From Deltaproteobacteria bacterium (GTDB taxonomy: Bacteria > Desulfobacterota > Binatia > DP-6): a DNA stretch of 54,049 bases. This document shows positions 35,824 through 43,338 of this stretch, piece by piece. The position numbers and the translations under genes are program-made. The notes beneath the pieces were generated by a model. The model saw nothing but the letters and a program-made list of their open reading frames with translations, had not been told where the DNA came from and ran no database searches. Within the stretch, counting starts at the first letter, position 1; the number at the start of each line of letters is the position of its first letter. The DNA is taken from positions 1 through 54,049 of the forward strand of contig VBKF01000109.1 of assembly GCA_005888095.1 (NCBI GenBank), given 5' to 3'.

Positions 35824-35985
35824 ATGAAAGAACTTCACTTGGATGTCGAGGAGCTGGAAGAGCGCATCGCGCCAAGCCTGGTCGGCGTGAACCCACCCGG
35901 CCAGCTCGGTGCGGGCAAGCCAGGCCCGCCGCCCGGGCAGCTCGGTCAGGGCCAACCGGGTCCGCCGCCCGGCCACAGAGGGTGA
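35824..35985 (+). CDS. Small LEERIAP-leader peptide with collagen-like repeats
   Basis: A 53-residue protein. The N-terminus MKELHLDVEELEERIAPSLV resembles the 'VExLExRxaPS/LLS' leader found on surface proteins of some planctomycete-like and other large-genome bacteria; this comparison is from memory. After it come two 12-residue units, GQLGAGKPGPPP and GQLGQGQPGPPP, then GHRG, giving a Pro/Gly-rich collagen-like tail. The ribosome site GGAGGAAG is strong and starts 5 nt upstream of the AGC before ATG 35824. Two Cys-rich exported protein genes follow on the same strand after 45 bp, and they are probably co-transcribed. The function is unknown; a matrix or surface role is inference. Confidence 0.7.
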   Translation: MKELHLDVEELEERIAPSLVGVNPPGQLGAGKPGPPPGQLGQGQPGPPPGHRG

Positions 35986-36030
35986 GGTCTCCTCGGTAGG
36001 CATGTTGCACGACCCGCACGAGGAGGAGCC

Positions 36031-36342
36031 ATGAGATTCGTGCAGAGAGTGGTTTACGTCCTGGCATGCGCCGCATCGATCGGCGGGATCGTCGTCCCGG
36101 TCCGAAACGCCGGCGCCCAGACCCTCCCGCCCTCCGCAGCCTGTGTTGCGGCCTGCGCCCAAGGAATCGGGAGCTGCGTCACCGCGGCGGCGGCGACGCT
36201 CCACGGGTGCGTTGCGGCCTGTACGACGAATCGCCCTGCCTGCGTGCAAGCGTGCGCCGCGGCGCAGACCGCCGCAGTGTCCGCGTGCAGGGCGGCCTTC
36301 GACAGCTGCGCGGCGGCCTGCCCTTCGATGGAGGAGTCATGA
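36031..36342 (+). CDS. Exported 10-cysteine helical-hairpin protein (copy 1)
   Basis: A 103-residue secreted protein with a signal peptide of about 29 residues ending in RNAGAQ. The mature part has ten cysteines with spacing 3-6-10-3-6-3-10-6-3 (residues between successive Cys), an exact mirror pattern around the centre. Taking the first Cys as 0, they lie at 0, 4, 11, 22, 26 and 33, 37, 48, 55, 59, so each outer pair sums to 59. The rest is mostly Ala, Ser, Val and Thr, favouring helices. I infer an antiparallel hairpin with five stacked disulfides. The ribosome site GAGGAGG is excellent. The stop overlaps the paralogue start (ATGA). The function is unknown. Confidence 0.82.
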   Translation: MRFVQRVVYVLACAASIGGIVVPVRNAGAQTLPPSAACVAACAQGIGSCVTAAAATLHGCVAACTTNRPACVQACAAAQTAAVSACRAAFDSCAAACPSMEES

Positions 36343-36647
36343 GATCCCTGAAGCGATTGCTGTGTGTTCTGACGTGCGCCGCATCGATCGGCGGGACGGT
36401 CGTCCTCGCCCGAGACGCCGGCGCGCAGACCCCCCCCGGGGCCTGTGTTGCGGCTTGCGCCCACGGAATCGGGAGCTGCGTCAGCACGGCCGCGGACGCG
36501 CTCCACGACTGTATGGCGGGCTGTAAGATCAATCATGGGACCAAGCGCGCCACCTGCGTGCAGGCTTGCGCCGCGGCGCACAAGGCGGCGGTATCCGCGT
36601 GCACCGCAGCCTTCAAGAGCTGCGTGGCGGCCTGCCCCACGACCTGA
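36339..36647 (+). CDS. Exported 10-cysteine helical-hairpin protein (copy 2)
   Basis: A 102-residue tandem paralogue of the preceding gene, with the same signal sequence pattern (LTCAASIGGTVVLARDAGAQ). Its cysteine spacing is 3-6-10-3-10-3-10-6-3, again exactly symmetric. Only the central turn is four residues longer (KINHGTKRAT). All other spacings are conserved, including Ala at the two positions where an eleven-residue repeat would place a sixth pair. DNA similarity across the signal region is high, so the duplication looks recent. SD GGAGG lies inside the end of copy 1. A terminator hairpin follows 28 bp after the stop. Confidence 0.82.
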   Translation: MRSLKRLLCVLTCAASIGGTVVLARDAGAQTPPGACVAACAHGIGSCVSTAADALHDCMAGCKINHGTKRATCVQACAAAHKAAVSACTAAFKSCVAACPTT

Positions 36648-36675
36648 CCAGGCCACCGTCGCGATCGAGTAGCTG

Positions 36676-36706
36676 GGCAAGGGCCGGCTCGAAGCCGGCC
36701 CTTGCC
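36676..36706 (+). terminator. Strong hairpin terminator after the Cys-rich gene pair
   Basis: GGCAAGGGCCGGCT (36676-36689) pairs perfectly with AGCCGGCCCTTGCC (36693-36706) around a CGA loop: a 14-bp stem with a 3-nt loop. It is followed by GTCTCTG rather than a clean T-run. It is the best terminator-like hairpin I see in the window and separates the three small exported-protein genes from the next transcription unit. Confidence 0.75.
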
Positions 36707-36830
36707 GTCTCTGCGTAACCCGCTACGCCTCTCCGCCACTCGCGGCGCCCCGCATCATCTTTAGCAGAGCCCTTCGGCAGACCGCATCATACCTAGCGTA
36801 ACATCTCAACGTTGATTACGACGATTGTGC

Positions 36831-36845
36831 TTGACGGCTTGTCAA
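36831..36845. promoter_or_regulatory. TTGAC-N5-GTCAA palindrome in an AT-rich upstream region
   Basis: TTGACGGCTTGTCAA is a 5-bp inverted repeat in an AT-rich tract (about 36770-36850), about 80 bp upstream of the duplicated-domain gene. TTGACG could be a -35 box, though no good -10 is evident at 16-18 bp. A regulator-binding palindrome is also possible. This tract holds no gene. Confidence 0.35.
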
Positions 36846-36926
36846 TCACTGAGGTAGCGACCCCGCCCGAAGAGCTCCGAGTCTGTGAGACTCGCGAAGC
36901 ACAACAACCAACAAGGGAGGGTCCTC

Positions 36927-37700
36927 ATGTACAGAAGGCTGTGTGAGATCGCAGGCGCGGCTACGGTCGTCGCCATGGTCGCCGGATCGGCCAGCGGCGC
37001 GGCGAGCGTCAGCACGACCGTGACCATTCCGGCGTCGGTCGCCGCGTCGGTCACGGCGGACGGGTGCACGAACAACCCCGGGCCGTTCATCACGCTCTCC
37101 GGAGAGCTGGCGCTCGGGGGAATCACCGCGCGGCTGACCTTCCAGAACAACGTCAAGGGAACCCATACCCACACCGAAGACGTGACCACGGACGTCGTCA
37201 TCATCCCTGCGGGCGAGAAGATCACCTTTGCGAAGCAGCCGCCGCAGGGCGGCGTCGGCGGCAACCCGTTCATCTCCATCCAGTTCACCGATGGAGCGGG
37301 AAACCCCATCTCCGACGAGACCTTCCTCGGCCGGTGCGTGCAGGGCCTCGAGCCTGCCTCCGCCGCCATCTCGCTGCCCGCGGAGGCGAGCGTCGACGTC
37401 ACGACGGGCTCGTGCGACAACAGCCCGGGCCCCTTCATCACGCTCTCGGGAGAGATCGCGCTCGCGGGCATCAACGCGCGGCTGATCTTCCGGAACAACG
37501 TGAAGGGGACCCACACGCACACCGAGGACGTGACGGCGGATGTCGTCATCCTCCCCGAGGGCGAGACCATCCGGTTTGCGAAGCAGCCGCCCCTGGGCGG
37601 GGTCGGAGGCAACCCGCGCATCTCCATCCAGTTCCTCGACGGGAGCGGGAACCCGCTGGGCGCTCCGATCTTCCTCGGCCGGTGCGTCCAGCTGAATTAG
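36927..37700 (+). CDS. Exported protein made of two tandem ~100-residue modules, unknown family
   Basis: A 257-residue secreted protein. The signal peptide is about residues 1-25 (IAGAATVVAMVAGSASGAAS). Two copies of one module follow, about 40-143 and 147-257. Each contains NPGPFITLSGE or SPGPFITLSGE, an NNVKGTHTHTEDVT block, FAKQPP-GGVGGNP, ISIQF and FLGRCVQ, with one Cys near the start and one near the end that could close each module. The strands look beta-rich. I know no family with the HTHTED block; the His and Asp/Glu could bind metal. The ribosome site AAGGGAGG is strong. It stands alone between the terminator hairpin and a short lipoprotein gene. Confidence 0.85.
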   Translation: MYRRLCEIAGAATVVAMVAGSASGAASVSTTVTIPASVAASVTADGCTNNPGPFITLSGELALGGITARLTFQNNVKGTHTHTEDVTTDVVIIPAGEKITFAKQPPQGGVGGNPFISIQFTDGAGNPISDETFLGRCVQGLEPASAAISLPAEASVDVTTGSCDNSPGPFITLSGEIALAGINARLIFRNNVKGTHTHTEDVTADVVILPEGETIRFAKQPPLGGVGGNPRISIQFLDGSGNPLGAPIFLGRCVQLN

Positions 37701-37869
37701 CTCGGTGACGCGAAGACGCGCCGCCGCCGCGGCTGCGGCGGCCGGCGCGTCGCCGCGCCGCCCGGGACGAGAACGTGATCGGGTGACTCCGCGGGGCCGG
37801 CGCACGGGATGGAGGGTTCGCGGGCGGGGTCGCTAGCATGGTTGCAAGCCCTCACCGAGGAGGATCTCG

Positions 37870-38100
37870 ATGACGTTTGCTCGTCCTCTTGGAATCGCCC
37901 TGCTGGCATGCTGCCTGAGCGGGTGCGTCCTGACGAAGTTCGTCACGACGCCGATGCGACTCGGCGGCGCGACGCTCTGCCTGGGCGGTGCCGTGGTCAG
38001 CATCGCGCCGGTCGTTGGCAACCCGGCGAATGCCGCCCTCCGGAAGGCGGACTCGGCGGTCAACACCGCCGCCGACGAGATTGACGAGGTGCCGCTCTAG
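37870..38100 (+). CDS. Short lipoprotein (DUF6726-like)
   Basis: A 76-residue protein with a lipoprotein signal (GIALLACCLSGCVLTKFVTT) and lipobox L-S-G-C. The mature part, with GAVVSIAPVVGNPANAALRK and a terminal DEIDEVPL, resembles the short DUF6726 lipoproteins as I remember them. GAGGAGG lies upstream of the ATG; TAGCAT near 37834 could be a -10. Its TAG stop and the metH stop on the other strand use the same CTAG. The function is unknown. Confidence 0.75.
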   Translation: MTFARPLGIALLACCLSGCVLTKFVTTPMRLGGATLCLGGAVVSIAPVVGNPANAALRKADSAVNTAADEIDEVPL

Positions 38101-41100
38101 CCGCCGGCGGCGAGCCGCCGCTCGAAGGCCTCGAGGTCGCCCGGCGGGATCACGAAGTACCGGGCCTCGGGGTGGTGGAAGACGAGCGCCGAGACCGACG
38201 CCTCCGGATCCATCATGTAGCCCTCGGTCAGCCGGACGCCGATCGTTCCCTCGACGTCGAGCACGCGGAAGAGCTTCTCCTGGTCCTCGAGCCGCGGGCA
38301 GGCCGGGTAGCCGAAGCTCACCCGCACGCCGCGGTAGCGGGCCTTGAAGCGCTCGCTCATCGTCATCTCGGGCGGGTCGGGGAAGCCCCACATCTCGCGC
38401 AGCCGCCGATGGAGCAGCTCCGCGAACGCCTCGGCGCCCTCGATCGCGAGCGCCTGGACGATGTGCGAGTCGAGGAAACGGCCCTCGGCCTTCCAGCGCT
38501 CGGCGACGTCGCGCACGCCCGCACCGCAGCTGACGGCGAAGAGCGCCGCGTAGTCGGTGAGACCGGTGCCGCGCGGCGCCACGAAGTCGGCCAGGCAGAG
38601 CCCTTCGCCCGTCGACTGGCGGGGGAAGGTGAACGACTCGACCACGCGACGGTCCGGGCCGTAGAGGAAGATCGTCTCGCCCTCGGACTGCGCCGGGAAG
38701 AACTTGTAGACGGCCCGCGCTTCCATCGCTCCCGTGGCGAGGAGCTCGTTCTCGACCGCGGCGACGCGCTCGCGGAGGCGCCTCGCCTTCTCGTCGCCGG
38801 CCGCGAGCAGCGCCTCGAGGTTGCCGCGCAGCCCGAGGTGCTTGCCGTAGAGCATGGCCGGATTGAGATAGGGGAAGATCTCCTCGAGCGGGAAGCGGTC
38901 GAGGACGTGGCGCTTCAGATCGGGCGGGGTGGGAATGGGTTGGTCATGGCGGATGAGGGACGCCACCGCCGGCGCGGCCCTCTTCGCGGCGGGCGCCGGC
39001 GCCTCGCGCAGGCGGGCCTGCGCGGCCTGCACCTCGGCCGCCGCCGCCTCGCGGGTGCGCCCGTCGACGAGCTTGTTGGCGAGGTCGAGCCCCTGCATGG
39101 CGTCGTTCGCGTAGCAGACGAGCTCCCCGTAGGCGGGGGCGATCTTGGCCGCCGTGAACTTGGCCGAGAGCGCCGCGCCGCCAACCAGCACGGGACAGCG
39201 GACCCCGGCGGCGCGCAGGTCCTCCGCCGTGACGACCATCTGCTGTGCCGACTTGACGAGCAGCCCCGAGAGCCCGATCAGGTCCGGGCGATGCGTCCGG
39301 AAGGCGGCGATCAGGTCCTCGGGCGGCACCTTGATGCCGAGGTTCACCACCCGGAAGCCGTTGTTGGCGAGGATGATCTCGACCAGGTTCTTCCCGATGT
39401 CGTGCACGTCGCCCTTGACGGTCGCCAGGATCACCTTGCCCTTGGTCGCGCTCTCCGTCTTCTCCATGAAGGGCTCGAGGTAGGCGACGGCCGCCTTCAT
39501 GGCCTCGGCGCTCTGCAGGACCTCGGCCACGATCAGCTCGTTGTCGTTGAACAGCCGGCCGACCTCGTCCATGCCCGCCATCAGCGGCCCGTTGATGATC
39601 TCGAGCGGCTTCGCTTGCGTGCGTTTCTCGGCGAGGTCCTCGACGAGGCCGTCCTTGGAGCCCTCGATGATGTAGCGGGCCAGGCGCTCGTCCAGGGGAA
39701 GCGCGCTCCGGTCCGATCGCTTGGCGACCGCCGTCTTCCCGCGAAAATGGGCGGCGAAGGCGGCGACCGGATCGTCCCCGCGCCAGTGGATGAGGTCCTC
39801 GGCCAGGCGGCGCTCCTCCTCGGGGATCGACGGATAGCGCTCGAGCTTCTCCGCGTTGACGATCGCGAGGTCGAGCCCCGCCTTCACGCAGTGGTAGAGG
39901 AAGACGGAGTTCAGGATCTCGCGGCCCGCCGCCGGGAGCCCGAAGGAGACGTTGCTGATGCCGAGGATCGTCTTGGTGCGCGGCAGCGCTTCCTTGATGA
40001 GCCGCACGCCCTCGACCGTCTCCGCGCCCGCGCCGACGTAGTTCTGATCGCCGGTGCCGACCGGGAAGACGAGCGCGTCGAAGATGATGTCCTCCTCGGC
40101 GACGCCGTACTTCTCGGTGAGGAGCCGGTAGCTCCGCTCGGCGATCTGGAGCTTCCGCTCACGGGTGACGGCCATGCCGCGCGCCTTGTCCTCGTCGATG
40201 CAGCCGACGACCACCGCCGCGCCGTAGCGGTGGATGAGGGGCACGACCTTCTCGAAGCGCTCCTCGCCGTCCTCGAGGTTGATGGAGTTGATGATCGCCT
40301 TGCCCTGGCAGCGCTCGAGCGACTGCTCGAGGACCCGGTGGTCCGTCGAGTCGAGCATGAGCGGCACCTTCACCTTGCGCGTCAGCACATCGAGGAAGGC
40401 CGTCATGTCGGCCAGCTCGTCGCGGTCGGGGTTGGCGAGGCAGACGTCCAGGACCTGCGCCCCGCCGCGCACCTGTCGCCGTCCGATCTCGGCCGCCTGG
40501 TCGAGGTCGCCGCCGACGACCAGCTCCTTGAACTTGCGGCTGCCGATGACGTTCGTGCGCTCGCCGACGATGACCGGCCGGCGGTCGTCCTCGATGGGCA
40601 GGACCTCGATGCCGGAGACGACGGTGCGTCGGACCGGCGCCGCCGTGCGCGGCCGGTACCGGCTCGCGAGCTCCACCAGCGCGCGGACGTGCTCGGCCGT
40701 CGTGCCGCAGCACCCCCCGATGATGTTCACCCAGCCCTCGGCGAGAAAACGCTCGACCTTGCGGACGAAGAGCTCGGGCGTCTCGTTGTAGCACCCTTCC
40801 TCGTCCGGAAGGCCGGCGTTCGGGAAGCACGACACGGGGAAGCGGGAGATCTGCGCGAGCGTGCGCAGGTGATCGGTCATGAAGTCGGGGCCGGTGGCGC
40901 AGTTCATCCCCATGGCGAGGAGGTCACGGTGGGCGACCGACACGTAGGCCGCCTCGATCGACTGGCCGGCGAGCATCGTGCCCATGGACTCGATCGAGAC
41001 CGAGAGGACGATGGGGAGCACACGCCCCGCGTCGGCGAACCCCCGGTCGATGCCGAGGAGCGCGGCCTTCACGTTGAGCGTGTCCTGCTGCGTCTCGAGG

Positions 41101-41573
41101 AAGAGGACGTCGGCGCCGCCCTCGACGAGCCCGACGGTCTGCTCCGCGAACGCCGCGGCGACCTCGTCGAAGGTGATGCCCCCGGTAACCGAGATGGTCT
41201 TGGTGCCCGGACCCATCGAGCCGGCGACAAAGCGAGGGCGATCGGGCGTCTCGAACTTCGCGCACGCCTCGCGGGCGAGGCGAGCGGCGGTGGCGTTGAT
41301 CTCGCGCACCTTGTCCGCGAGCCCGTATTCGGCGAGCGGGATGCGCGTGCCGCCGAAGGTGTTGGTCTCGACGATGTCGGCGCCGGCGGCGAGGTAGCCC
41401 TCGTGCATGTCGCGCACGACGTCGGGCCGGGTGAGGACGAGGTGCTCGTTGCAGCCCTCGTAGGCCTCGCCGCCGAAGTCCGCCGGGCCGAGGTCGCGGC
41501 CCTGGAGGTAGGTCCCCGTCGCCCCGTCCAGGACGAGGATGCGCTCGGCCAGGAGGGCGCGCAGGCGGGTCAT
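38097..41573 (-). CDS. metH: Cobalamin-dependent methionine synthase
   Basis: Full-length MetH of 1158 residues, which methylates homocysteine using methyl-tetrahydrofolate through bound cobalamin. All four modules are present. The homocysteine domain starts LDGATGTYLQ and has zinc ligands Cys225, Cys288 and Cys289 (GGCCGTT). The pterin domain begins near VIVGERTNVIGSRKF. The B12 domain has Asp722-X-His724-X-X-Gly727 in KGDVHDIGKN, with His724 the cobalt ligand. The C-terminal AdoMet activation domain has VSFGYPACPRLEDQEKL. ATG 41573 is preferred over an upstream TTG (41582). No cobalamin or SAM riboswitch is evident in the 107 bp upstream. It is divergent from yihY. Confidence 0.97.
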   Translation of the reverse strand: MTRLRALLAERILVLDGATGTYLQGRDLGPADFGGEAYEGCNEHLVLTRPDVVRDMHEGYLAAGADIVETNTFGGTRIPLAEYGLADKVREINATAARLAREACAKFETPDRPRFVAGSMGPGTKTISVTGGITFDEVAAAFAEQTVGLVEGGADVLFLETQQDTLNVKAALLGIDRGFADAGRVLPIVLSVSIESMGTMLAGQSIEAAYVSVAHRDLLAMGMNCATGPDFMTDHLRTLAQISRFPVSCFPNAGLPDEEGCYNETPELFVRKVERFLAEGWVNIIGGCCGTTAEHVRALVELASRYRPRTAAPVRRTVVSGIEVLPIEDDRRPVIVGERTNVIGSRKFKELVVGGDLDQAAEIGRRQVRGGAQVLDVCLANPDRDELADMTAFLDVLTRKVKVPLMLDSTDHRVLEQSLERCQGKAIINSINLEDGEERFEKVVPLIHRYGAAVVVGCIDEDKARGMAVTRERKLQIAERSYRLLTEKYGVAEEDIIFDALVFPVGTGDQNYVGAGAETVEGVRLIKEALPRTKTILGISNVSFGLPAAGREILNSVFLYHCVKAGLDLAIVNAEKLERYPSIPEEERRLAEDLIHWRGDDPVAAFAAHFRGKTAVAKRSDRSALPLDERLARYIIEGSKDGLVEDLAEKRTQAKPLEIINGPLMAGMDEVGRLFNDNELIVAEVLQSAEAMKAAVAYLEPFMEKTESATKGKVILATVKGDVHDIGKNLVEIILANNGFRVVNLGIKVPPEDLIAAFRTHRPDLIGLSGLLVKSAQQMVVTAEDLRAAGVRCPVLVGGAALSAKFTAAKIAPAYGELVCYANDAMQGLDLANKLVDGRTREAAAAEVQAAQARLREAPAPAAKRAAPAVASLIRHDQPIPTPPDLKRHVLDRFPLEEIFPYLNPAMLYGKHLGLRGNLEALLAAGDEKARRLRERVAAVENELLATGAMEARAVYKFFPAQSEGETIFLYGPDRRVVESFTFPRQSTGEGLCLADFVAPRGTGLTDYAALFAVSCGAGVRDVAERWKAEGRFLDSHIVQALAIEGAEAFAELLHRRLREMWGFPDPPEMTMSERFKARYRGVRVSFGYPACPRLEDQEKLFRVLDVEGTIGVRLTEGYMMDPEASVSALVFHHPEARYFVIPPGDLEAFERRLAAGG

Positions 41574-41680
41574 CGCGCGCAATCATAACGGCGGCCGCTC
41601 GCGGTGCAAAGGTGCGGCCGCAACGGCGGGCGCTCCTGCCGGGGGTTTGCCCCTGTCGACGTGCGTGCAATGCTGCCAGC

Positions 41681-42649
41681 ATGGCGAGCCGATACGCGGT
41701 CGCCCGGCCCAGGCTCGCGGGCCCGCGCTGGTCGGTCCTCCTCGCCGGGCTCCGCCGTCCCCGCCGCTTCTTCGCCGACCTGCTCGAGCGCATCCGGGAC
41801 GACAATATCCTCACCGTCGCAGCGGCGCTGTCGTACTACTTCTTCTTCGCGTTCTTCCCGTTCCTCCTCTTCCTGCTCGCGCTGGTGAGCCTGCTCCCGG
41901 TTCACGGCCTCGAGGACTGGCTGCTCGCGCAGGGCGGCCAGGTCATTCCCGGTGAGGCGTACGGCATGCTCGAAAGGACCGTGCGCGGCCTCCTCCGCCA
42001 GCCGCGCAGTGGGCTCGTCTCGGTCGGTGCGGCGCTCGCGCTCTGGAGCGCCTCGGCCGGCTTCGCCGGCGTCATGGAAGGGCTCAACCGCGCCTATCGC
42101 GTGCGGGAGTCGCGCCCGTGGTGGCGCGTCCGCCTGGAGGCGGTCGGCCTGACGGTGGGGCTCTCGCTCTTCATGATCGTGGCCTTCGTGCTGGCCGTCT
42201 TCGGCGGCCAGCTCGCCAAGCTGGTCGGCCAGACGCTCGGTCCGGCGGGTGTCGTCGCCGCCCTGGTGGCCCGCTGGGTCGTCGCGCTCGGCCTGATCGC
42301 CTTCGTGGTCGCGACGATCTACTACGTCTGTCCCGACGTCGAGCAGCAATGGGTCTGGGTGACGCCCGGCTCGTTTCTCTTCACGATCGGCTTCGCCGCC
42401 GCCTCCGCCGGCTTCTCTTACTACGTGGGGCATTTCGGCTCGTACCAGAAGACCTACGGCTCGCTCGGTGCCGTGATCGTCCTGCTCTTCTGGCTCTACC
42501 TCCTCGCCTTCTTCCTGCTCCTCGGGGGCGAGGTGAACGCGCTCCTCGAGCACTTGTCCCCGGCGGGCAAGATGGCGGGCGAGCGGGCGGCGGCGCCGGT
42601 CGAGGTGCAGGCCGAGCGGATCGCCCGCGCGGGCGGGAGCCCGCGCTAG
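41681..42649 (+). CDS. YihY/BrkB-family inner-membrane protein
   Basis: A 322-residue polytopic membrane protein of the YihY/virulence-factor BrkB family (formerly mis-called ribonuclease BN), function uncertain. Hallmarks are the N-terminal DDNILTVAAALSYYFFFAFF, the second motif LWSASAGFAGVMEGLNRAYR, VCPDVEQQWVWVTPGS, and the final helix YGSLGAVIVLLFWLYLLAFF followed by GGEVNA. About six membrane helices. ATG 41681 is chosen close to the domain; a longer frame upstream adds no conserved sequence. It converges on the J-like gene, and the two stops share one CTAG. Confidence 0.9.
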   Translation: MASRYAVARPRLAGPRWSVLLAGLRRPRRFFADLLERIRDDNILTVAAALSYYFFFAFFPFLLFLLALVSLLPVHGLEDWLLAQGGQVIPGEAYGMLERTVRGLLRQPRSGLVSVGAALALWSASAGFAGVMEGLNRAYRVRESRPWWRVRLEAVGLTVGLSLFMIVAFVLAVFGGQLAKLVGQTLGPAGVVAALVARWVVALGLIAFVVATIYYVCPDVEQQWVWVTPGSFLFTIGFAAASAGFSYYVGHFGSYQKTYGSLGAVIVLLFWLYLLAFFLLLGGEVNALLEHLSPAGKMAGERAAAPVEVQAERIARAGGSPR

Positions 42650-43170
42650 CGCCGCCAGAGCCCGACGGCCTCCGCGAACCGCCGCCGCTCCTCCGGCGTC
42701 TGATCGGGGTTCACGTCGGGATGGTTCGACTTGACGAAACGGCGCCACGCGGTCAGGAAGCGTTGCTCGGTGCAGTCGAGCGGGAGGGCGAGCATGCGGA
42801 GGAGGCGCTTCGGCTGATTGGCGAGCGGCTCCCTCACGCGCCGCGACCGCGGGGGGCGGGGCAGGGGCGCGGACCAGCGCTCGGCGACGCCGAGCCACCA
42901 GCGAAAATCGGCGAGCACCTCGGCGTAGGTCGGGTCTTTCCGCCACGTCGGCGGAAACCACTCGCGGTAGAGCCGCCCGAGGAAACCCTCGAGCCGCAAC
43001 CTCAGCTCGGGCGAGATGCGGCCGCCGTCGTGCGTCTGGAGGGCCATGATGAGCGCGTCCACCTCGCGCTGGTAGAACGCCCGGCGGACGGTCCAGCGCG
43101 TGTGCACCGCCTTCCCGAGCCACGGGTGGAGGCGCTTCAGGAACGCACTTGCTGTGTTGGCCTTCTCCAT
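42646..43170 (-). CDS. J-domain-like protein with C-terminal HPD motif
   Basis: A 174-residue basic protein. Residues about 1-120 are Arg/Trp-rich, with no family I recognise (FLKRLHPWLGKAVHTRWTV; RLYREWFPPTWRKDP). The C-terminal 50 residues look like a DnaJ J-domain: LLRMLALPLDCTEQRFLTAW as helices I/II, then RFVKSNHPDVNPDQTPEERR, where HPD is the Hsp70-stimulating motif, and a short helix III ending at the last residue. J-domains are usually N-terminal and longer, so this is an unusual placement and a possible DnaK co-chaperone. ATG 43170 is the first start close to a plausible N-terminus. Confidence 0.72.
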   Translation of the reverse strand: MEKANTASAFLKRLHPWLGKAVHTRWTVRRAFYQREVDALIMALQTHDGGRISPELRLRLEGFLGRLYREWFPPTWRKDPTYAEVLADFRWWLGVAERWSAPLPRPPRSRRVREPLANQPKRLLRMLALPLDCTEQRFLTAWRRFVKSNHPDVNPDQTPEERRRFAEAVGLWRR

Positions 43171-43338
43171 CGTTCGTTCGCCGACGGCAAACCTTAGCAA
43201 ATGGCGTCCCGCTCTGTTCTTGTCAACGGGAATCGGGCCGCCACGTTTTTGACCGCTCCCGAGCCGGCTCGTGTCGGTGCAGTTTCCTGCTCTCAAGTGC
43301 GTGGCCGGGCGAGTCGATACCAGTCACGGGCGATTGGC

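Noticed and set aside
38172-41588. A 1138-codon open frame antisense to metH
   Set aside because: The composition is dominated by Arg, Asp, Glu and Val with no recognisable motifs. MetH on the other strand has all catalytic motifs. Long antisense frames are expected in very GC-rich genes.
41574-41680. A cobalamin or SAM riboswitch upstream of metH
   Set aside because: Only 107 bp separate metH from the divergent yihY. There is no B12-box-like sequence or pseudoknot arrangement; the GCGGCCGC repeats there are just GC-rich palindromes.
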